A DNA stretch of 64,000 bases from Neltuma alba (GCF_004799145.2 NW_021635468.1:1-64000), one strand, 5' to 3'; numbered from the stretch's first letter, positions 44,381 through 58,161 are shown. Made by a program: numbers and translations. Notes: generated by a model not told the origin, from the letters alone.

Positions 44381-45994
44381 TCAAACCCTATCTGCTTCTA
44401 CAAATGAATCGGCATTCTGAGAGGGATACCCTACACAGTCATAAACGAGAGCAGCAACGGCGGCACCAATTAGGGGTCCAACCCAGTACACTGCTTGGTT
44501 CTTGAAGGTTCCAGCAATGGTGGCTGAGCCGAAGGCGCAAGCAGGGTTCATTGACCCGCCGGAGAAGGGACCGGCAGCTAGGACATTGGCTCCGACGATC
44601 AGGCCGATGGCTAGGGCACCTGTGGGCCCCAGTTGACCGCTACGCCTAGGGTCCCTAGCAGCATACACAGTGTAAACTAACGCAAATGTAAGGACACCTT
44701 CCACTATTGATGCCCCAAACCCTGTCATTTGTGGTGCTATTGTGTACGTTGGCACATGCTGCACAAAACCAGACATGCAAAAAAAGAAGGGCAAATTAAA
44801 GTTATAAAAATTTTGTTGTTTTTTAAAATCAAATCAATATAAAGTGTCCTTGAAATCTGGCAAGATAGAATTAACCTTCATTTTTATTTTCAAAATAATG
44901 CTAAATATCTAAAGAATTTTCAGAACTTAACAGACATGCCTTTTTATTTTCTTGGAAAAAATCACACATATCTGCCCCCGAACAAGATTATTAAATTATG
45001 CAGACTTCCGGTGAATTTATTAAATTTATTAAAGTTACATAAACGTCCCATAAAAGTATGTGCAATTTGAAAGCAACTCTGCAGAAAAAATTCATGTAAT
45101 AAATTCTCTTTTTCTCAAAAAGAAAAAAGAAGATTTTGTAATTCCCCAAACTCAATAGAGATCTCTGTAAGTTTCTCTTCGTCTTTAGGCAAGCCTGTCT
45201 AAATTATGAAAACAAAAGGGGAATGAAGTAATTAAATACCATTCCAACGAAGGTTATCTTAAGAAGAAGGCAGGCCATGACAGAAGCAATCATCTGAGAA
45301 ATCCAATAAAAGAGAGCAGTTGATAGGTTCATATGGCCTCCAACCACCCTTGCGAAGGTCACTGCTGGGTTCACATGTCCTCCTGACACGTCCCACGCCA
45401 TGAACACCACAGAGGACAATGCAAAGCTATTGGCTATGGCTGCCACCACCAGATTCGCTGCCTCTGTTGCTGCTTCTCCCTTCATCTTCCCTGCCATTAT
45501 TATATATATTACCCATTCAATTTCAAGTTGTTGATGAGGAAACCACTAGTTCAAGAAAGAGACTCGATGATTTGATACAGCTACTTGTGTACTTATATAT
45601 AAGAATGAGATCTCTTGATTTTCTTTCTCTTTCACTTTACTGCTTCATTTTCATGATGAAGGACGACCCAGAAAACCGTACGGATCGGTCAAAGTCTAAG
45701 GTGTTGAAGATGATGATCATGTTAAGGAATCTGCACTGTTTTTGTGACAGACATATATGTCTATATATAATGACAAGTATAATAAAAAGTCGCAGACAAC
45801 AAAATATCTGCGGTGTCCCATGTTTTCTTAATCAACATAAGACAAGAAAGAAAGGAGAAAGACAGAATCTCACTGGAAGACATGCCGGAGCCGATCACAG
45901 CGAAGACATAGAAGAAAGTGGAGATGAACTCAGCGAGGTAGGCTCGAAGTGCAGTTCTGGTAAGAGAATCTTGGAAACGAGAAGTGAAAGCCAT
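44381..45994 (-). CDS. TIP5;1: tonoplast-intrinsic aquaporin, TIP5;1-type, 249 aa, three exons
   Basis: Exons on the minus strand: 45994-45874, 45490-45240, 44758-44381; joined they give 249 codons, normal for a TIP. A major intrinsic protein channel with six membrane helices and two half-helices. NPA box 1 is SGGHVNPAVTF, NPA box 2 SGGSMNPACAFG. The usual TIP His in helix 2 is Asn (AAIANSFALSS), and the loop-E positions around NPA 2 are Gly and Cys, the N-V-G-C type filter that marks the TIP5 subgroup. The start MAFTSRFQDSLTRTALRAYL and the MSS|RK splice position also fit TIP5. In Arabidopsis TIP5;1 is expressed mainly in pollen; that is family knowledge, not visible here. Filter residue H5 was not fixed with certainty. 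Confidence 0.92.
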
Positions 45995-46099
45995 GTTAAT
46001 ATGATTGTTTTGGTAATTTGAGTTTCAGAAAAGATGAAGAAGAAGGCAGCAACGTTGGTTCACTTGTTCATTAATCGGTGAAGAAGGAGGCAGTTTTTG

Positions 46100-46114
46100 G
46101 ACATATATATGGTT
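46100..46114 (-). promoter_or_regulatory. TATA box candidate for the aquaporin gene
   Basis: On the minus strand CATATATATG lies about 110 bp upstream of the ATG at 45994, the only good TATA-like motif at that distance. Inferred from position. Confidence 0.4.
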
Positions 46115-47252
46115 TTGAATTCAGGATTTTGAAACAAAAACTAACTGTAACTGCCAAGCGACGTGTCCTTTTTTTTCTGAGGGGTGGTTTTCTACTTCGT
46201 GCAAATAACGAACATTAACTAACACACAGTACTGAGCATGCATTTGTTTCTCTCTTTTTTTTTTTTGGAATATTTTGGTCAGGCCCAAAATTGAAGGAAA
46301 AGATTCTTCCAAACCACGTTAGCCTTAATTTTAAATGATAATTTTTTATACCAATCATTATTATGTTTAAAAAAATAAATTTAATATGTCCATATTTATG
46401 AGTGTTTTTCAAACATTCAAAATTGGTTGACATTTATGTTAATGAAACTAATAATATTAAAATTAAAAAACTAAAAATACTTTATAAAAACTAAAAAAAT
46501 CAACACAAAGTTAAATGACCAAAGATACACTTTCACCTCACAAGAAAAAAAGAGTGGATTTTTTTTTTTGGGCCAGCAAGCGTCAATCATTTCCAATAAC
46601 CCCTTCAAATTGTTGTTATTTGCTAAAATATTTCTAAATAATTATCTAATTACCGTTTAAGCACTTAAGCCCGCTCGGTCTCAATCGTGATTCATGAAAT
46701 AATATGTAGAAAAGTGGCACACAAAAAAAGGAGCACTTCACACGTGAAAATGCCACAGGTTTCCTTCTGAGTGAAAAAGCCACGTTTCTTCTCTTTTTTT
46801 TTTTTAAATTAAATTACTTATGTGATGTGAATTTTTTTTTTTTATATTAAAACGCCAACGTGTTCACAGGCATCTAGAGATCCGCTGGCATTGGGTAGGA
46901 TTGCACCAATTTTAAAAAATTAAGGGTGAAATTGTACTATTAAAAAAATTAAAATATTGGGTACACCAAAAAGATTTGTGTACTTCAAACCCCCCTCCCC
47001 CAACACACACACTCACGCACGCACACATATTTTCCTGCTCTTCCTTTTATCCTTTTACAATGATTTTTTTTTTTTAAAATATTTTTTTCCCCTGGAGAAC
47101 GACTGCCCACACCCCTCACCATTACCACACGGCTTATACACGGTAAGCTATTTTGGGATCATGTAACCACAATATAGCAACAAAATTTAATTACAATTAA
47201 ATCAAATAATAATCATACATAAGATTTGCATAGGGCAGAAGACACAGCATAT
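46115..47252. other. intergenic, head of aquaporin to tail of NOA1
   Basis: Holds the far promoter of the aquaporin gene and 3' sequence of NOA1. A CA-rich microsatellite (CACACACACTCACGCACGCACACA) lies at about 47003-47027, with several T runs of 10 or more. No gene was found. Confidence 0.5.
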
Positions 47253-50200
47253 TCAAAAGAACCATTTTGGTCTGGTTTCCTCTTCCTTTTCTGTTAATTC
47301 CCTATATTGATGCCACTCCGCTCCAAACTTGCCAGCTGGTAATGGTGGTCTCACAAAAATCTCAACAGGTTTGGGAACATGCACTGCTAAATGCAATTCC
47401 CCAGAAGTTTCTGCAGATATTGTTTCTGAGATTCTGTGTGATCTGCCAACTGGTTCAACAGCAAACCATCCCAGACCAGATATAGCTACATCACAAGCGG
47501 GCCTGCTCCCAAAGAATAATTGAGAAATTTCACTTTTTTATGCCTGTTTATCCATAAATATGAGCAATTTGCCCAAATAGAATTGCCCTACGTTTGGCAA
47601 GAACATAGAAAAGAAATTCGCTTCTACGGTGAAAACCCCCACCCTTTCCATTATATCTTTCCTATACTCAACAATAAAAGTCTTTTTTAATACACATTTT
47701 TATTCAAGGACATGAAAGACATATATTCCTTATCCACAAATTGCCTTTTTTAATTATACTTTCTTGTCCATTCTAGTTAACAATCCAAACAGGCCTGATG
47801 TGTTGAAAGCAACCGCAATGGAACTAGGTGAGAAAGTGATAGAGTGATACCTCTCCGCATCTTCAAATTTTATTTGCAAATTACGTTCTGATTCAAGTCC
47901 TCTCCAGTTCTCAGCCTTTAGTGATCCAGTTGGTGGGGTCAGCAGAACTCCAACTTCTTTCTGAGAAGGTAAAGCAAGACCCTCTCAAAACATGGGTGGG
48001 AACTCGAGAAACATCACAATAACATAAAAGCAGCACAAAACGAACATTTCATGTTTACAGAGGGAAGAGAAGTCTTGCGCCTAATAGCAGCCCAAAGACA
48101 ACAGAAGCAAAACTGATTTGCCAGCAGAATAGGACAGCAAGAGGAAAACAGAGAATCTACATATTTTCAACTATATATGGACATAACAAAATGGAAATTT
48201 CACCATCTTAAATGCAACACAGTGATGACAGTAGTGCTAATAAAATGCAATTGCTAACTCACATTTGATACCAACAAGTAGCATGTACACGCATCTTTTA
48301 TTCAGGAATTATGGTCCAACTATAACGTTATTTAAAAAGAAAACTGAAACAGCTTGATTTATCCATTGGTTACTAGAACTGTAGAGACAAGTTCAACTTC
48401 ATCACTCAGTTCGTAATCACAAGAAAAGTGTAACCCATAAAATATTTAGCAAGTTAGACAAGATGGGCAGATTTAAGAAACAATAATGTCTCAATGAGCG
48501 TGGGTGACAATACCTGGTAAAACTCATCTGCATTCTCCGTGGGCACAATATGAATCTGAAGGCCCTTGGGCCCATAAAACGTCAAACATGTTTCGGGCAG
48601 AGCCTGAAAATATCAAGATGAAGGAAATTAACGAGACAAGAAAAAACCCAGCACATTATTGATAAGTTTCCCCACAGCATCCGAGGAAAATAAATAGAGG
48701 TACAAAGTAAGAACCTTCAAGACATCAATTCTGACCAGCCCTCCCCAAAATATTGAAAATCCATTTAAGCCATTTGATTTGGAATGATCTGCGCCTGCGT
48801 CGTCCTTGAATACCTGAGAATTCTGACAATAACAATGAGGAGCAAAGTTAGCGTATGCTATTGACATTACATCTTGAACAATTGTGATACATACATACCG
48901 GGAAAGATAGACCCCTCAGTCGGCTTCGAGGAGCAAGACAGGGAAGATCTTCAGAATGAACAACCGCAGTTTGCCTATGGTGGAGATGAACTCCAGGAGT
49001 GTCATATAGATTCTGCATGCATTGAGAAATAGAATCATGAAAAATTCAAATATTAAACAATCATGTGACATACAATATACAAAATTAAAATGAATGACGT
49101 ACCCCCTCTCCTAGAAAGGCGTTAATTTTAATTGGCCCCAGGGTAGTTCCAGGGACAGCAGATTGTATTGGTTTGTACTTCTGTGCAGCTGCAGCAACTG
49201 GATCTTTTATTGCCATTACTTCTGACATCAAATATGTCACAATAGAGAAACATGAGAACTTGGATTTCTAAAATGATGAGCAAATAAAACTAATTCAATA
49301 TGTGTGCGCATAAGTCAATGTATCTCTCGGCAATAATTTCAACAGAAACCTGCTTGAACCACACAAAATGACGTATTGAAGAAAGCCTATTGTACTTATA
49401 ACATAATCCTCTTCTGGGTTATCTGATATACAAGGTTTGCAACCTGTAAGTAACCACGTGAACAAGGCTAAGGCTGGTGGCCTCAGTATTTCAGAGGAAA
49501 GTGAATGTCTTTACCACAATGCAAACAGTGAGCAAATATTAATATTAAATAACATGGGCTTACGTAATGAAAAAAGCATCTAAATTTACAAAACAACTGG
49601 CAAAAAGAAGCATGAAAAAATATCATTTATTCAGAGAAAATTTTGAATCATGCTATAGATAAACAACCAAATTGCTAGATAATGAATAAATTCAATGCTA
49701 GTATTTATGATGCACGGAAGTATAACTAACTTACTCAGTAAAGCGTTAATGAATGCAGATTTCCCAACATTAGCTGACCCCTATAAGAAGTGTGAAAAAA
49801 ATAGATAAATAAATAAATAGAATTTCAGTGAAGTCAGGGTAATAAACCAAAAGCAAATGTACAAAAATAAAAGGACCTCGATACATTATCCCCAGGGTAA
49901 TAAAAGACTTTATGATAAATCAGTGAAAATAATCATGCTAGAGTGGCATTTTTAAATTTTCCTGCTAAGCTTATCTCCTCAAATTCAGCATTTTAAGGTA
50001 CCAGGTTCAATTGCTGCATATTTTGTACAGTTGAGCCCACAACTCAACAAATAGAAGATAAACAGATATGCATATGCATAGTGTGGATAATAATTGAATG
50101 CAAACAAGAAACTATGCGCTCATACAGTTATGCGAATATCATGTTTGTAGAAAAATTTGTTATTCAAATCTTAAGGCATGATCAAACAAACTTTATTTGA

Positions 50201-53200
50201 AGTTTGAAATATACATATTGATCAGAAGCCAGTAAAGAGATACTTCAATATTTCTAATCCCAAATAATTGTTACTAGCTCTATAGGAGAGGAAAAAAAGG
50301 TTCAAGAAGATGAATCAAAAGATCAATTTCCAAATCCCATATACACGATTTTGCATAGGAACATCATGTCGTGCTACAATAACAACCTTCGTAAAACATG
50401 TGAAGCTTCCAATTCAGAGGCTTACCAGTATGTACACATCACGTCCCTGCAAAAATTAAAATATATAGAATTTCATTAGAGAAAAAGATAAGAAAAAGTC
50501 AAAGTTAACAGTTCCCATTTTCATGAATATAGATGATGGCATATGTGAATGTTAGGATTTTGGAATGCATCATCTTTGCATGGATTGGAAATTTATGATA
50601 ATCAGGATAGGAATTTTGGACATTATCCATCAAACACCACACCCCCCCCCCCCCAAAAAAAAAAATCGTGCAAGAAAATTTCAAGCGTCAGAATATCAAT
50701 TTTTCACATCAGGCAATACATAGTAACTAAAAGGGAAGCATGATGCCTTATAAAACATATTACATATCACATAAATGAAGGCATTTCAGATTATGATGAA
50801 AAATGTGACACAGTTAATATAAATAACATAACATAACATTTGGCAATCCACACCACAGCATAAAACATCTACCACGTTTTTCAAAACACATAATTTATGT
50901 CATCTTCAATATAAAATTGAATGGTTGCATCTCATCAGATTTTCTGAAAGGGCCACTCGGTTTGTCTAACTAATGTTATCAGGTCAAAGGTACCTTCTTT
51001 TCTTTCTGGATTTCTGATACCACTCCAGCTATTCCAACTAATGATTTAGAACTGGTGAGATGAACACTGAGAACACTGCAAAAAATAGTTAAACTCCTCC
51101 AATTAACTTCTCCCATTACAACAAGAATAAAACTTATTTCAAGTGACACTTAATAACATTTTCAACTGAATTCATGTAATGATATTACAGTCAATCAAAA
51201 GAACACAAATTAATTAATTCAAAGTTTATAATTTATCATGGAGAATATTAATAATAAAATGAAACTTACTTTAGCCCTTTTTTGGTGACAGCTTCTACAA
51301 CCCAATCCCCAATACAATTAAGATCAGTATCTCTCGGCAGGAGATCAATCTACAAACAAAATATACAGTTACAATTTTACGATCTATGTGTCCATATAAA
51401 CAAAATCAGCCACGTGGATATGATAGTTACCTTAGTCACCACCAGTATTATTGGATTGGCACCAGCAAGATCACGCACCCGAGACAAAAAACTGCCATTG
51501 AAGTCAACAATATCAACCTAGAAGTAATTTCTTCAACAAATTAGATCAAGAAGTTTTATCACTTCCAGCTATTATCATTAATTGGACAGAAAAGATAATT
51601 TAAAAGTAACAAATTATATTGAGAAAAAGACTGCAGAACTACATAACTGTACCTCAATAAAGGACGCTGTTGTTATACTTTACAAGTAGTAAAGAACATT
51701 AATTAAAACCAGATAAAGCAAAAGTTAGATTTACCAATTTAACAATTAAGGCTTTCTCATGGCGTAGATGAGACAATTTTTCTCGAAGCTCTTCAGCCAT
51801 AATAAATTGTTTACCACCAGCATATCCTCCATGTCCACCAACAGCAGTTATCATCTGTCCATGAGACAAAAGTCGGCACCGCCCACATAGAATGGTTTTA
51901 AGCTGGTGATGTTTCTTCTTCTGCACAATTAACACGCATTCAGCAAGTAAACTCTATGCAGGCCCTACAACTAAAAGTCAACTTCATCCTTGACATCTTT
52001 ATTTTCCACATAGATTGAAAGCATAAAAGCAAAACTTCGGCTATGAAAGTCATTTTAAGCCAAACTTGAGATAACAATTCACTTTGCATCACTTACCATG
52101 CATACATTGACCACACAAAAGTGTAACATAAACCAAAAGGTTGTGATTGAAAAAAATGGAAAAAGTGAATGCAACAACTTCGAAGACTAAATATTATTTT
52201 CAAGAAACTATTTTAAAATAAATTCTTCATTGCATTTTTCTCTTTCTCAGTCTCGTTCTTACTTGGATGTGTTTTGCCAAAAAAATGTCATTCATACTCT
52301 CATTAACAATTACTCATTTCAAATATACATTAAAGTTTATGGAATTCAAGCCCGACCATTCTCATTCAGCCACACAGAACATCCATCAATCAGTATTTGA
52401 CAAATGCAACAAAAGCCGCTGCATGAAACCAGTGAAGGCAGGTTCCAACTTTCAAACTGATTTTTAAAGTTCAGCTCCAAAATGGACTTAATCTGAGTTT
52501 TACCATCGAAGAATTTGAAATTCACTTGGTCTAGTGAGAAGTGGCATCACAGTTAAACACCCGTCAAAATATAAGATTCATCTCATCTATTTAATAATGC
52601 ATGAGTCAAATTTGATTCCGTTCCATGTGAAAAACTGAAATTATGTTCAGTAAGACCATTAGACCCCGTGTACCCGGGAAGTGGGGAATATCAGAAATCA
52701 AAACATCTAGAAGCTTAGTCAAATCTACACATAGGAGGACAGATGTCCTGAAAGGTGGAAACCAGCTAAACCCAGCCATAACCAGAATCAAAAATTCGAG
52801 AGCTTCATTTAACACGCTCATTGAAATTAGAAAAAAAAAATATAATAGGTTAAGCTACCAATTCATAAGTCTTCAAATCCACGTAACCAGGGGCATCAAT
52901 CTCCGAAGTTTGCAACGGAGCTCCACACCCATAACAACAAGCAACCGCCAAAGAAGCTTTCATCACAACCTTCTCTCTCTTTTGCTTCTTCCACTCCTTC
53001 TTGTTCTCTTTGAGGACCAGTTTCAGCGCCTCAGCGGACATCTGATGTTCAAGGTGCCTCTCTCCGGGTGTTGGAGCCGCTGCGCCGGTGCCTTCTGGTT
53101 CCACCTGCCCGTAGTCTGTGAAATGCGCATCTGAAGATGATGGTTTCCGGGATGCTTGTGTCTGTGATTTCGAAAATTCGCAAATTATAAGCGGAGGCTT

Positions 53201-53299
53201 TGCGTCCAATTGGCAAAATTTCGGGTTGAAGAGTGAAAAGTGGTGTGGGATAGAGATAGAGAGAGAAGGCAGGACAGTGCAGAGGTTTTTAAGCGCCAT
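47253..53299 (-). CDS. NOA1: NOA1/RIF1, plastid YqeH-type circularly permuted GTPase, 13 exons, about 577 aa
   Basis: Exons (minus): 53299-52859, 51920-51735, 51517-51431, 51349-51270, 51075-50994, 50446-50426, 49780-49735, 49221-49103, 49012-48899, 48822-48715, 48603-48514, 47960-47851, 47502-47253. All have GT-AG borders and matching phases. A Ser/Pro-rich N terminus suits a transit peptide. A zinc-finger pair follows (CYGCG around 122-125, CGRC at 159-162), then the GTPase motifs in permuted order: G4 TKIDLL (split by an intron), G5-like SVHLTSSKS, G1 GSANVGKSAF, G2-region PGTTLG, G3 DTPG. The C terminus ends RPKWFF. The family acts in chloroplast ribosome biogenesis; Arabidopsis mutants are pale and were first described as nitric-oxide-associated. 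Length is close to Arabidopsis NOA1 (561). The sister protein BPG2 is a less likely match. Confidence 0.93.
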
Positions 53300-54137
53300 G
53301 GCAGAGAGGTTTTAGTTTTCCGTTCGGAGTTGGGTCTTCCTCATCCCCTCTGGTCCTGCATCAGCGAAAGGGAGGCTCTGGGGTAGCAACACTGTAATGA
53401 CAATAGGAAGAAACGACTTGGCGTTTAGTCAGATTGTTTTTTTTGTTTTGGTGATAAAGTTTGCTTACTTTTAATAAAACTACAAAAAAGTCACTCGAAA
53501 AAAATAAAACTACAAAAATATGCAAATGTCTTCTTTGATCTCTTGTGAACTTGTAGATGTTAGCTCTCTCTTCTTTTTTATCTTCTTGCTTTTGTTCTTT
53601 TTCCTCTTGTGCAATATAACTGAAAGGTTCCTCTTACTTTAATATCGTTTGATCTTTTACAAAGAATATATATAATTATACAAATGTTTTTATATTTTCT
53701 CAAAATATATATATTAGCATTGGAAAAATAATTCTAGTACTTTTTTTGTCGAAATATTTAGTCTCGGATAAATGAATTAAGTCTATATGTCAGAGATCTT
53801 GAGAATATAAATTAAGAGTATATAAGATTGGTTAAAAATATTCTCACAGCATTACCAAGACAAAATTGCAACTTTCAAACATATAGAAATTATAATTTTA
53901 AATTAATATCGAGAAAATATAATTTTAAAAGCACTTAGAATATCTTATTTTTGTAAGTTTTATGAAGACTTTAATTTTTGGGAATCTTTATTCATCAATT
54001 TTATAAATTATAAATTCTGCAGGAGTGATTTCACACTCAGAGTGGAACATTAAATATATGAATAAAAAAGTTTTTCTTGTACCGATAGAAAATTATAATA
54101 AAGTATAATTCTTTGTAAATAATAATGATAAAACGTA
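53300..54137. other. intergenic, NOA1 promoter side
   Basis: About 53300-53450 is the likely NOA1 leader and core promoter; the rest is AT-rich with no gene. Confidence 0.45.
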
Positions 54138-54398
54138 CTACCTCCAATCCTAATTATAAGAGCTAGTTAACTAATTTGAGGAGATTAAAGAAAGAAGTTA
54201 AGTTTGCTATTTGTCATAAATAGGTGATGTCTTTCCTAAAATATTCTTACTAATCAAGTGTATTGGCTAGAACTATTATTGTTACAAAGACTATCTTGAA
54301 AAAAAATACATAAATATTAGGGACAAAGTGAATTAGAGTCTTATATTTAAGACCAAAATAAAAATTAAACAAGATCCTATATTAAGGACAGGAGGTAG
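54138..54398. mobile_element. Stowaway-like MITE, 261 bp
   Basis: CTACCTCCAATCCTAATTAT at the left, ATATTAAGGACAGGAGGTAG at the right, flanked by TA (54136-54137, 54399-54400). Same family as 40230-40496 and 63798-64000. Confidence 0.85.
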
Positions 54399-54779
54399 TA
54401 ATAGATATCACATATCTTTTTGTATAATTAAAAAATAAATAAATAAATCGTTGTAATGCATCGACCCCACGCAGCCAAAGTGTCGCTTCCTTGTATAATT
54501 TTTCATCCAACTTTCTCACCATTTCAACCAAGTGGTGCAAAATACATCAATGCCTTGATGGCGCTCAAAAAAAGATTCATTAATAAACAGAGATAGAAAA
54601 GTTAGGATCAACAGCTCAATCAGGCAGATAAGAAAGAAAAATATGGCTCTCAAAGGAATTCTGTGCAAGTAATCAACATGTCCAGAGCAACAACTGAATC
54701 TCAGGGGAAAGGGGTTTCTCTATGATGTAAAATTTCATACAAGCATGCTATTCTTTAGACTATAAACAAATGGTATGTC

Positions 54780-57365
54780 CTAAATAGGCTGCATTTCCAA
54801 ATGGGTATGCTCATTGTTTTTGTCAGCGGAAGTTGCTTCTGAATTTTCCTTGTCATCGTCTGTGGACCTCATCTGTTGAACTGGAGGCGGGTTCACCACA
54901 GTCATCGGCACAGCAACATCGGTGAGACGTACATTCATCTCCCTGTGCTCCTGACATAAGGCACACCAGTGCAAGCAGCAGTGGACACAACATGGGTCGC
55001 AAGGCGAGTTCTACAATAAAAGTATATATATGTAGGCAAAATCAATAACAGAACAAGATTTTCATTCTTGGGAAGAAAAAAATGAAAGTCAATTGGGAAA
55101 AAAACTGATGCCTCCTTGAGATCCTCATCAACCCTACAGCCAAGAAGGCCCTAAACCCATACGCTAATGTGAACGTTGTCTGGGAGATTAAGCAGAAGCA
55201 GCATATGGATTAAATGCTTTGCTTGATGGAAGATGAAGTAGAACATGTACCTTTAGGTGATATTTCTTCTGTAGGGATTGCCGAACTAGACCAGTGTAAA
55301 TCCCGCACATCCACCAAGTAAAAAGTAAACCCTCGCCGATGAGAAATGCTGTCCCAGGTTCAATACCATGAAAAATTGCAGTCGCTGCTGCTAGAGCAAT
55401 GCCACCTTCAACAAAAATAGCGTGACAAACGCATGGCTTATTCCAAGGAGTGTCGTCCCTCAAGCTTTCCACATTGCGCCCAAATAATACGCAAGGACAA
55501 AACAGTCCTGTTAAGCCTGCAATGAAGGATCAGCGTCCAGAAACAATAAATTCCATGTTGAATCAAAGCACTATAACCATGCACTAAAACTGAAGCATAA
55601 ATCCCAACAGCATTTAGTAAGTAAAGTATATTGAAGAGAATCGCAATAAAATTGCCAATCTCAAAAGACATATTTCATGTATTATTTCAAGCAACACAGA
55701 TAACAGAGCTTGCTCCTAGTCATAGTGATCTAGCTGATAACATGCAACTACCATTAAGTCTGAAAGTGTTCAATTCTTCTAAATGTTTAATCTCACTAAC
55801 CAAAAAGGTCAAAAACAATTCTCACCAACCAAAAATTGATAATATCGACATGCTTTAAGTTATTGATTACAGCTGTCAGCTAGCCAGCCCTTATAGGCCC
55901 TACAATATTAACTTACAACTTTCTCTATCTTCAGCACATCCAAAGATCCCCGTTGTCCAAGGTTCATCTGCAGGAGGTGAGTAGCTTTCGGGGAGCTCCT
56001 GTCCACATTCACTGCATTTGCGAACAGCCAACTGAAAAGTTGGGAGAAAGAAACAAATTATCATATATTTGTTGGTCATTATTAAGAACATGCAACATTT
56101 GTCTGAAGGTTTAATATTGCGTTGTCTCACACATGAAAACTATTCCTTGAACTTTATTTATTTTGAATGAGTATAAAATATCCCATGAAAACGTAATTTA
56201 CCCAATCATTGATCAATACCAAGTGAAAGCTGAAAATAACACCAATATCTGTATCACTCTACATACCCAGATCTATGAACTTAGCAACTTCAAACTTTTA
56301 AACAATCTCACAGAAATTAACTTAGAACATTAATTTCTGCTTTTCTCCAATGCCAATGAGACAAATTCAGGTTAGGAGCGAATGATAAAAGAGACATGAT
56401 ACTTTAAACCTAAAAATGTCATATACAAAAAAGAATTAGGTAGTAAAGAGACATAATTATCACATCCCAGCTTCTTCTTTTTTTTTTTTTTTTTCCAAGT
56501 ATAACTTTTCTTCATTTGTCTTCTGCAGTGGCTACGATTTAAAGAAGCGTCCTTCTTAGACAAGGCAGGTATTACCATCTCCAACTATAAGAGCCAAGTT
56601 TTAAAAGTGTGTGATTATACCAGGGTTGAATTGTCAATTCTATAAATATGCAGGGTTTCCAGTTATAAAGTTATAATACAACGATATCCCAAAACTTTCC
56701 GTACTTAAACACGTACAAATATGGCAAAGTCAATTGTTCACTTCCTTTCCACTAATTTCTCCATCTTGATAGAGCCTTTTAGAACAAGCAGTCTCTAATG
56801 TGGTAAATGCCACCCTTGATCTTATTAACAAAATAAATTTTATCAGAAGGTTGTGGGGATCGGTCAGTCATTGCTTTATCCCGGCCTCAAAATCAACCGG
56901 CTTCCCCATATAAGAGGAATGCAAACGATTCTAAACACGGTAGCTTAAACTTATTAGCCACATTGCCATTCCCCCAACAACTCAAGAACTTACTAATTAA
57001 TAAAGATCATATAACGCACTCGAAAACACTCTTTAACATGGTTTTCTGACCTAACAAGCAAATAAGTAGGCCTTAGGTATAATCGTAAAATTAAATCATA
57101 CGGCAACTATTTCAATTCGTAAAAAGGCGTCAAGTCGAATTCTTCAATATAAATACCCGAATCAAAACCTATAGCACCATCGGAAGATATCAACAACAAA
57201 ATGGATCTGGGGCAGACCCCCACAGCAAATGAGCTCAAAGAAAGTCCGAATAAGTCAAACCTGAGGAACCTCAATTGGCTGATTAAGTTCGCCGGGCTGG
57301 ATATCCTGGAGAGGCGCCTGATCTTTAGAGAGTTTCACGTAACGCGATTGCTTCCTTTCTTCCAT
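54780..57365 (-). CDS. PLAC8-family cysteine-rich membrane protein (cell number regulator 6-like), 238 aa, four exons
   Basis: Exons (minus): 57365-57261, 56031-55917, 55516-55251, 55010-54780; phases agree. N terminus MEERKQSRYVKLSKDQAPLQ, then CSECGQELPES, PPADEPWTTGIFGCAED, and the PLAC8 core CLTGLFCPCVLFGRNVESL, WNKPCVCHAIFVEGG. Two membrane segments are likely (GIALAAATAIFHGI and TAFLIGEGLLFTWWMCGIY), then the Cys-rich NSPCDPCCVHCCLHWCALCQ and EHREM, and an acidic tail ending LEMQPI. Relatives include plant cell number regulators and cadmium-resistance proteins, membrane proteins linked to organ size or metal transport; this long subtype with CSECG and PPADEPW blocks has no assigned role that can be read from sequence. 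Intron 1 (1.2 kb) contains the T-rich 56480 region. Confidence 0.9.
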
Positions 57366-58025
57366 CCGATCTCACAAAAACCCAGAATAAAAAACACTGC
57401 AAAAAAAAAAAATCAACTAAGAATCACACAAGACGCATCTGTTCGGAGCTAAGGAACAGCCAGAAAAATACCGAAGAATAAAAAACACTACAAGATCACG
57501 AGAATTACGAGGTACCTGCGTCGATTCTGGTGATAGATACGCTAATCCTCTCTAGATTTATGGAAACGATGGAGGCCGGGAAACCGGAAAGGTCAGCGGA
57601 TTCTTCGAATAAAAAGGAAGAAAGATGGAATACCAAAAGAAAATAAGGAAGAAAAATGACTAGCGGATAACCTGATACTGCTAGTCAAACACTCGAACCG
57701 ACTAACATTGTGGATCGAAGACTAGAGATTGATCCATCGGAGAATTTTACGAACAGCTGTTTTTATTCAACTGTTAATTGCGTCCGGCCTAACGCTCGTG
57801 CTCTTGGATTGGTATCAAATTAATTGTCTTTTAGTAGTTGTGGGATATTGCCTGCAAAGCTAGAGAATTAATTTACGAACAATCGAAAAAAATTAGTTAA
57901 ATTCCTTTGGTGTAATAAATAACTACTAGTATTATTTTTTTAAAAATACTCTTATTAATCATTTGTGTTAAAGTCATTTCGTAATAAAACCTCTTGTCAT
58001 ATGTAATTATTATAAGACTTATTTA
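57366..58025. other. PLAC8 gene promoter side, intergenic
   Basis: Likely leader and promoter of the PLAC8 gene to about 57800; no distinct TATA box was selected. No gene. Confidence 0.4.
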
Positions 58026-58161
58026 GGGGGGTTTGGATAGAAACCAAACCATAGTTTCATAAGTGCTTTTACGGTTTACGAAGTAAATATGTGGAGGAGT
58101 TTGCCTCGTTTTGCGAAAAAGTGCTTCTGAAACCATGGTTTTCATATTGCCAAACATCCCC
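58026..58161. mobile_element. short Tourist-like MITE, 136 bp
   Basis: GGGGGGTTTGGATAG...CCATAGTTTCATAAGTGCTTTT on the left pairs with AAAAGTGCTTCTGAAACCATGG...CCAAACATCCCC on the right. TTA flanks both ends (58023-58025 and 58162-58164). A similar pair of ends (GAGAGTTTGGTTTATTCC, CTACCCAAACATCCC) occurs at about 58371-58505. Confidence 0.8.

Noticed and set aside
45419..46021. 200-codon plus-strand frame over the aquaporin 5' half
   Set aside because: It runs antisense across exon 1, intron 1 and exon 2 of the aquaporin gene and has no recognisable domain.
52643..53134. 163-codon plus-strand frame
   Set aside because: Antisense to NOA1 exon 1; low-complexity composition follows from that exon.
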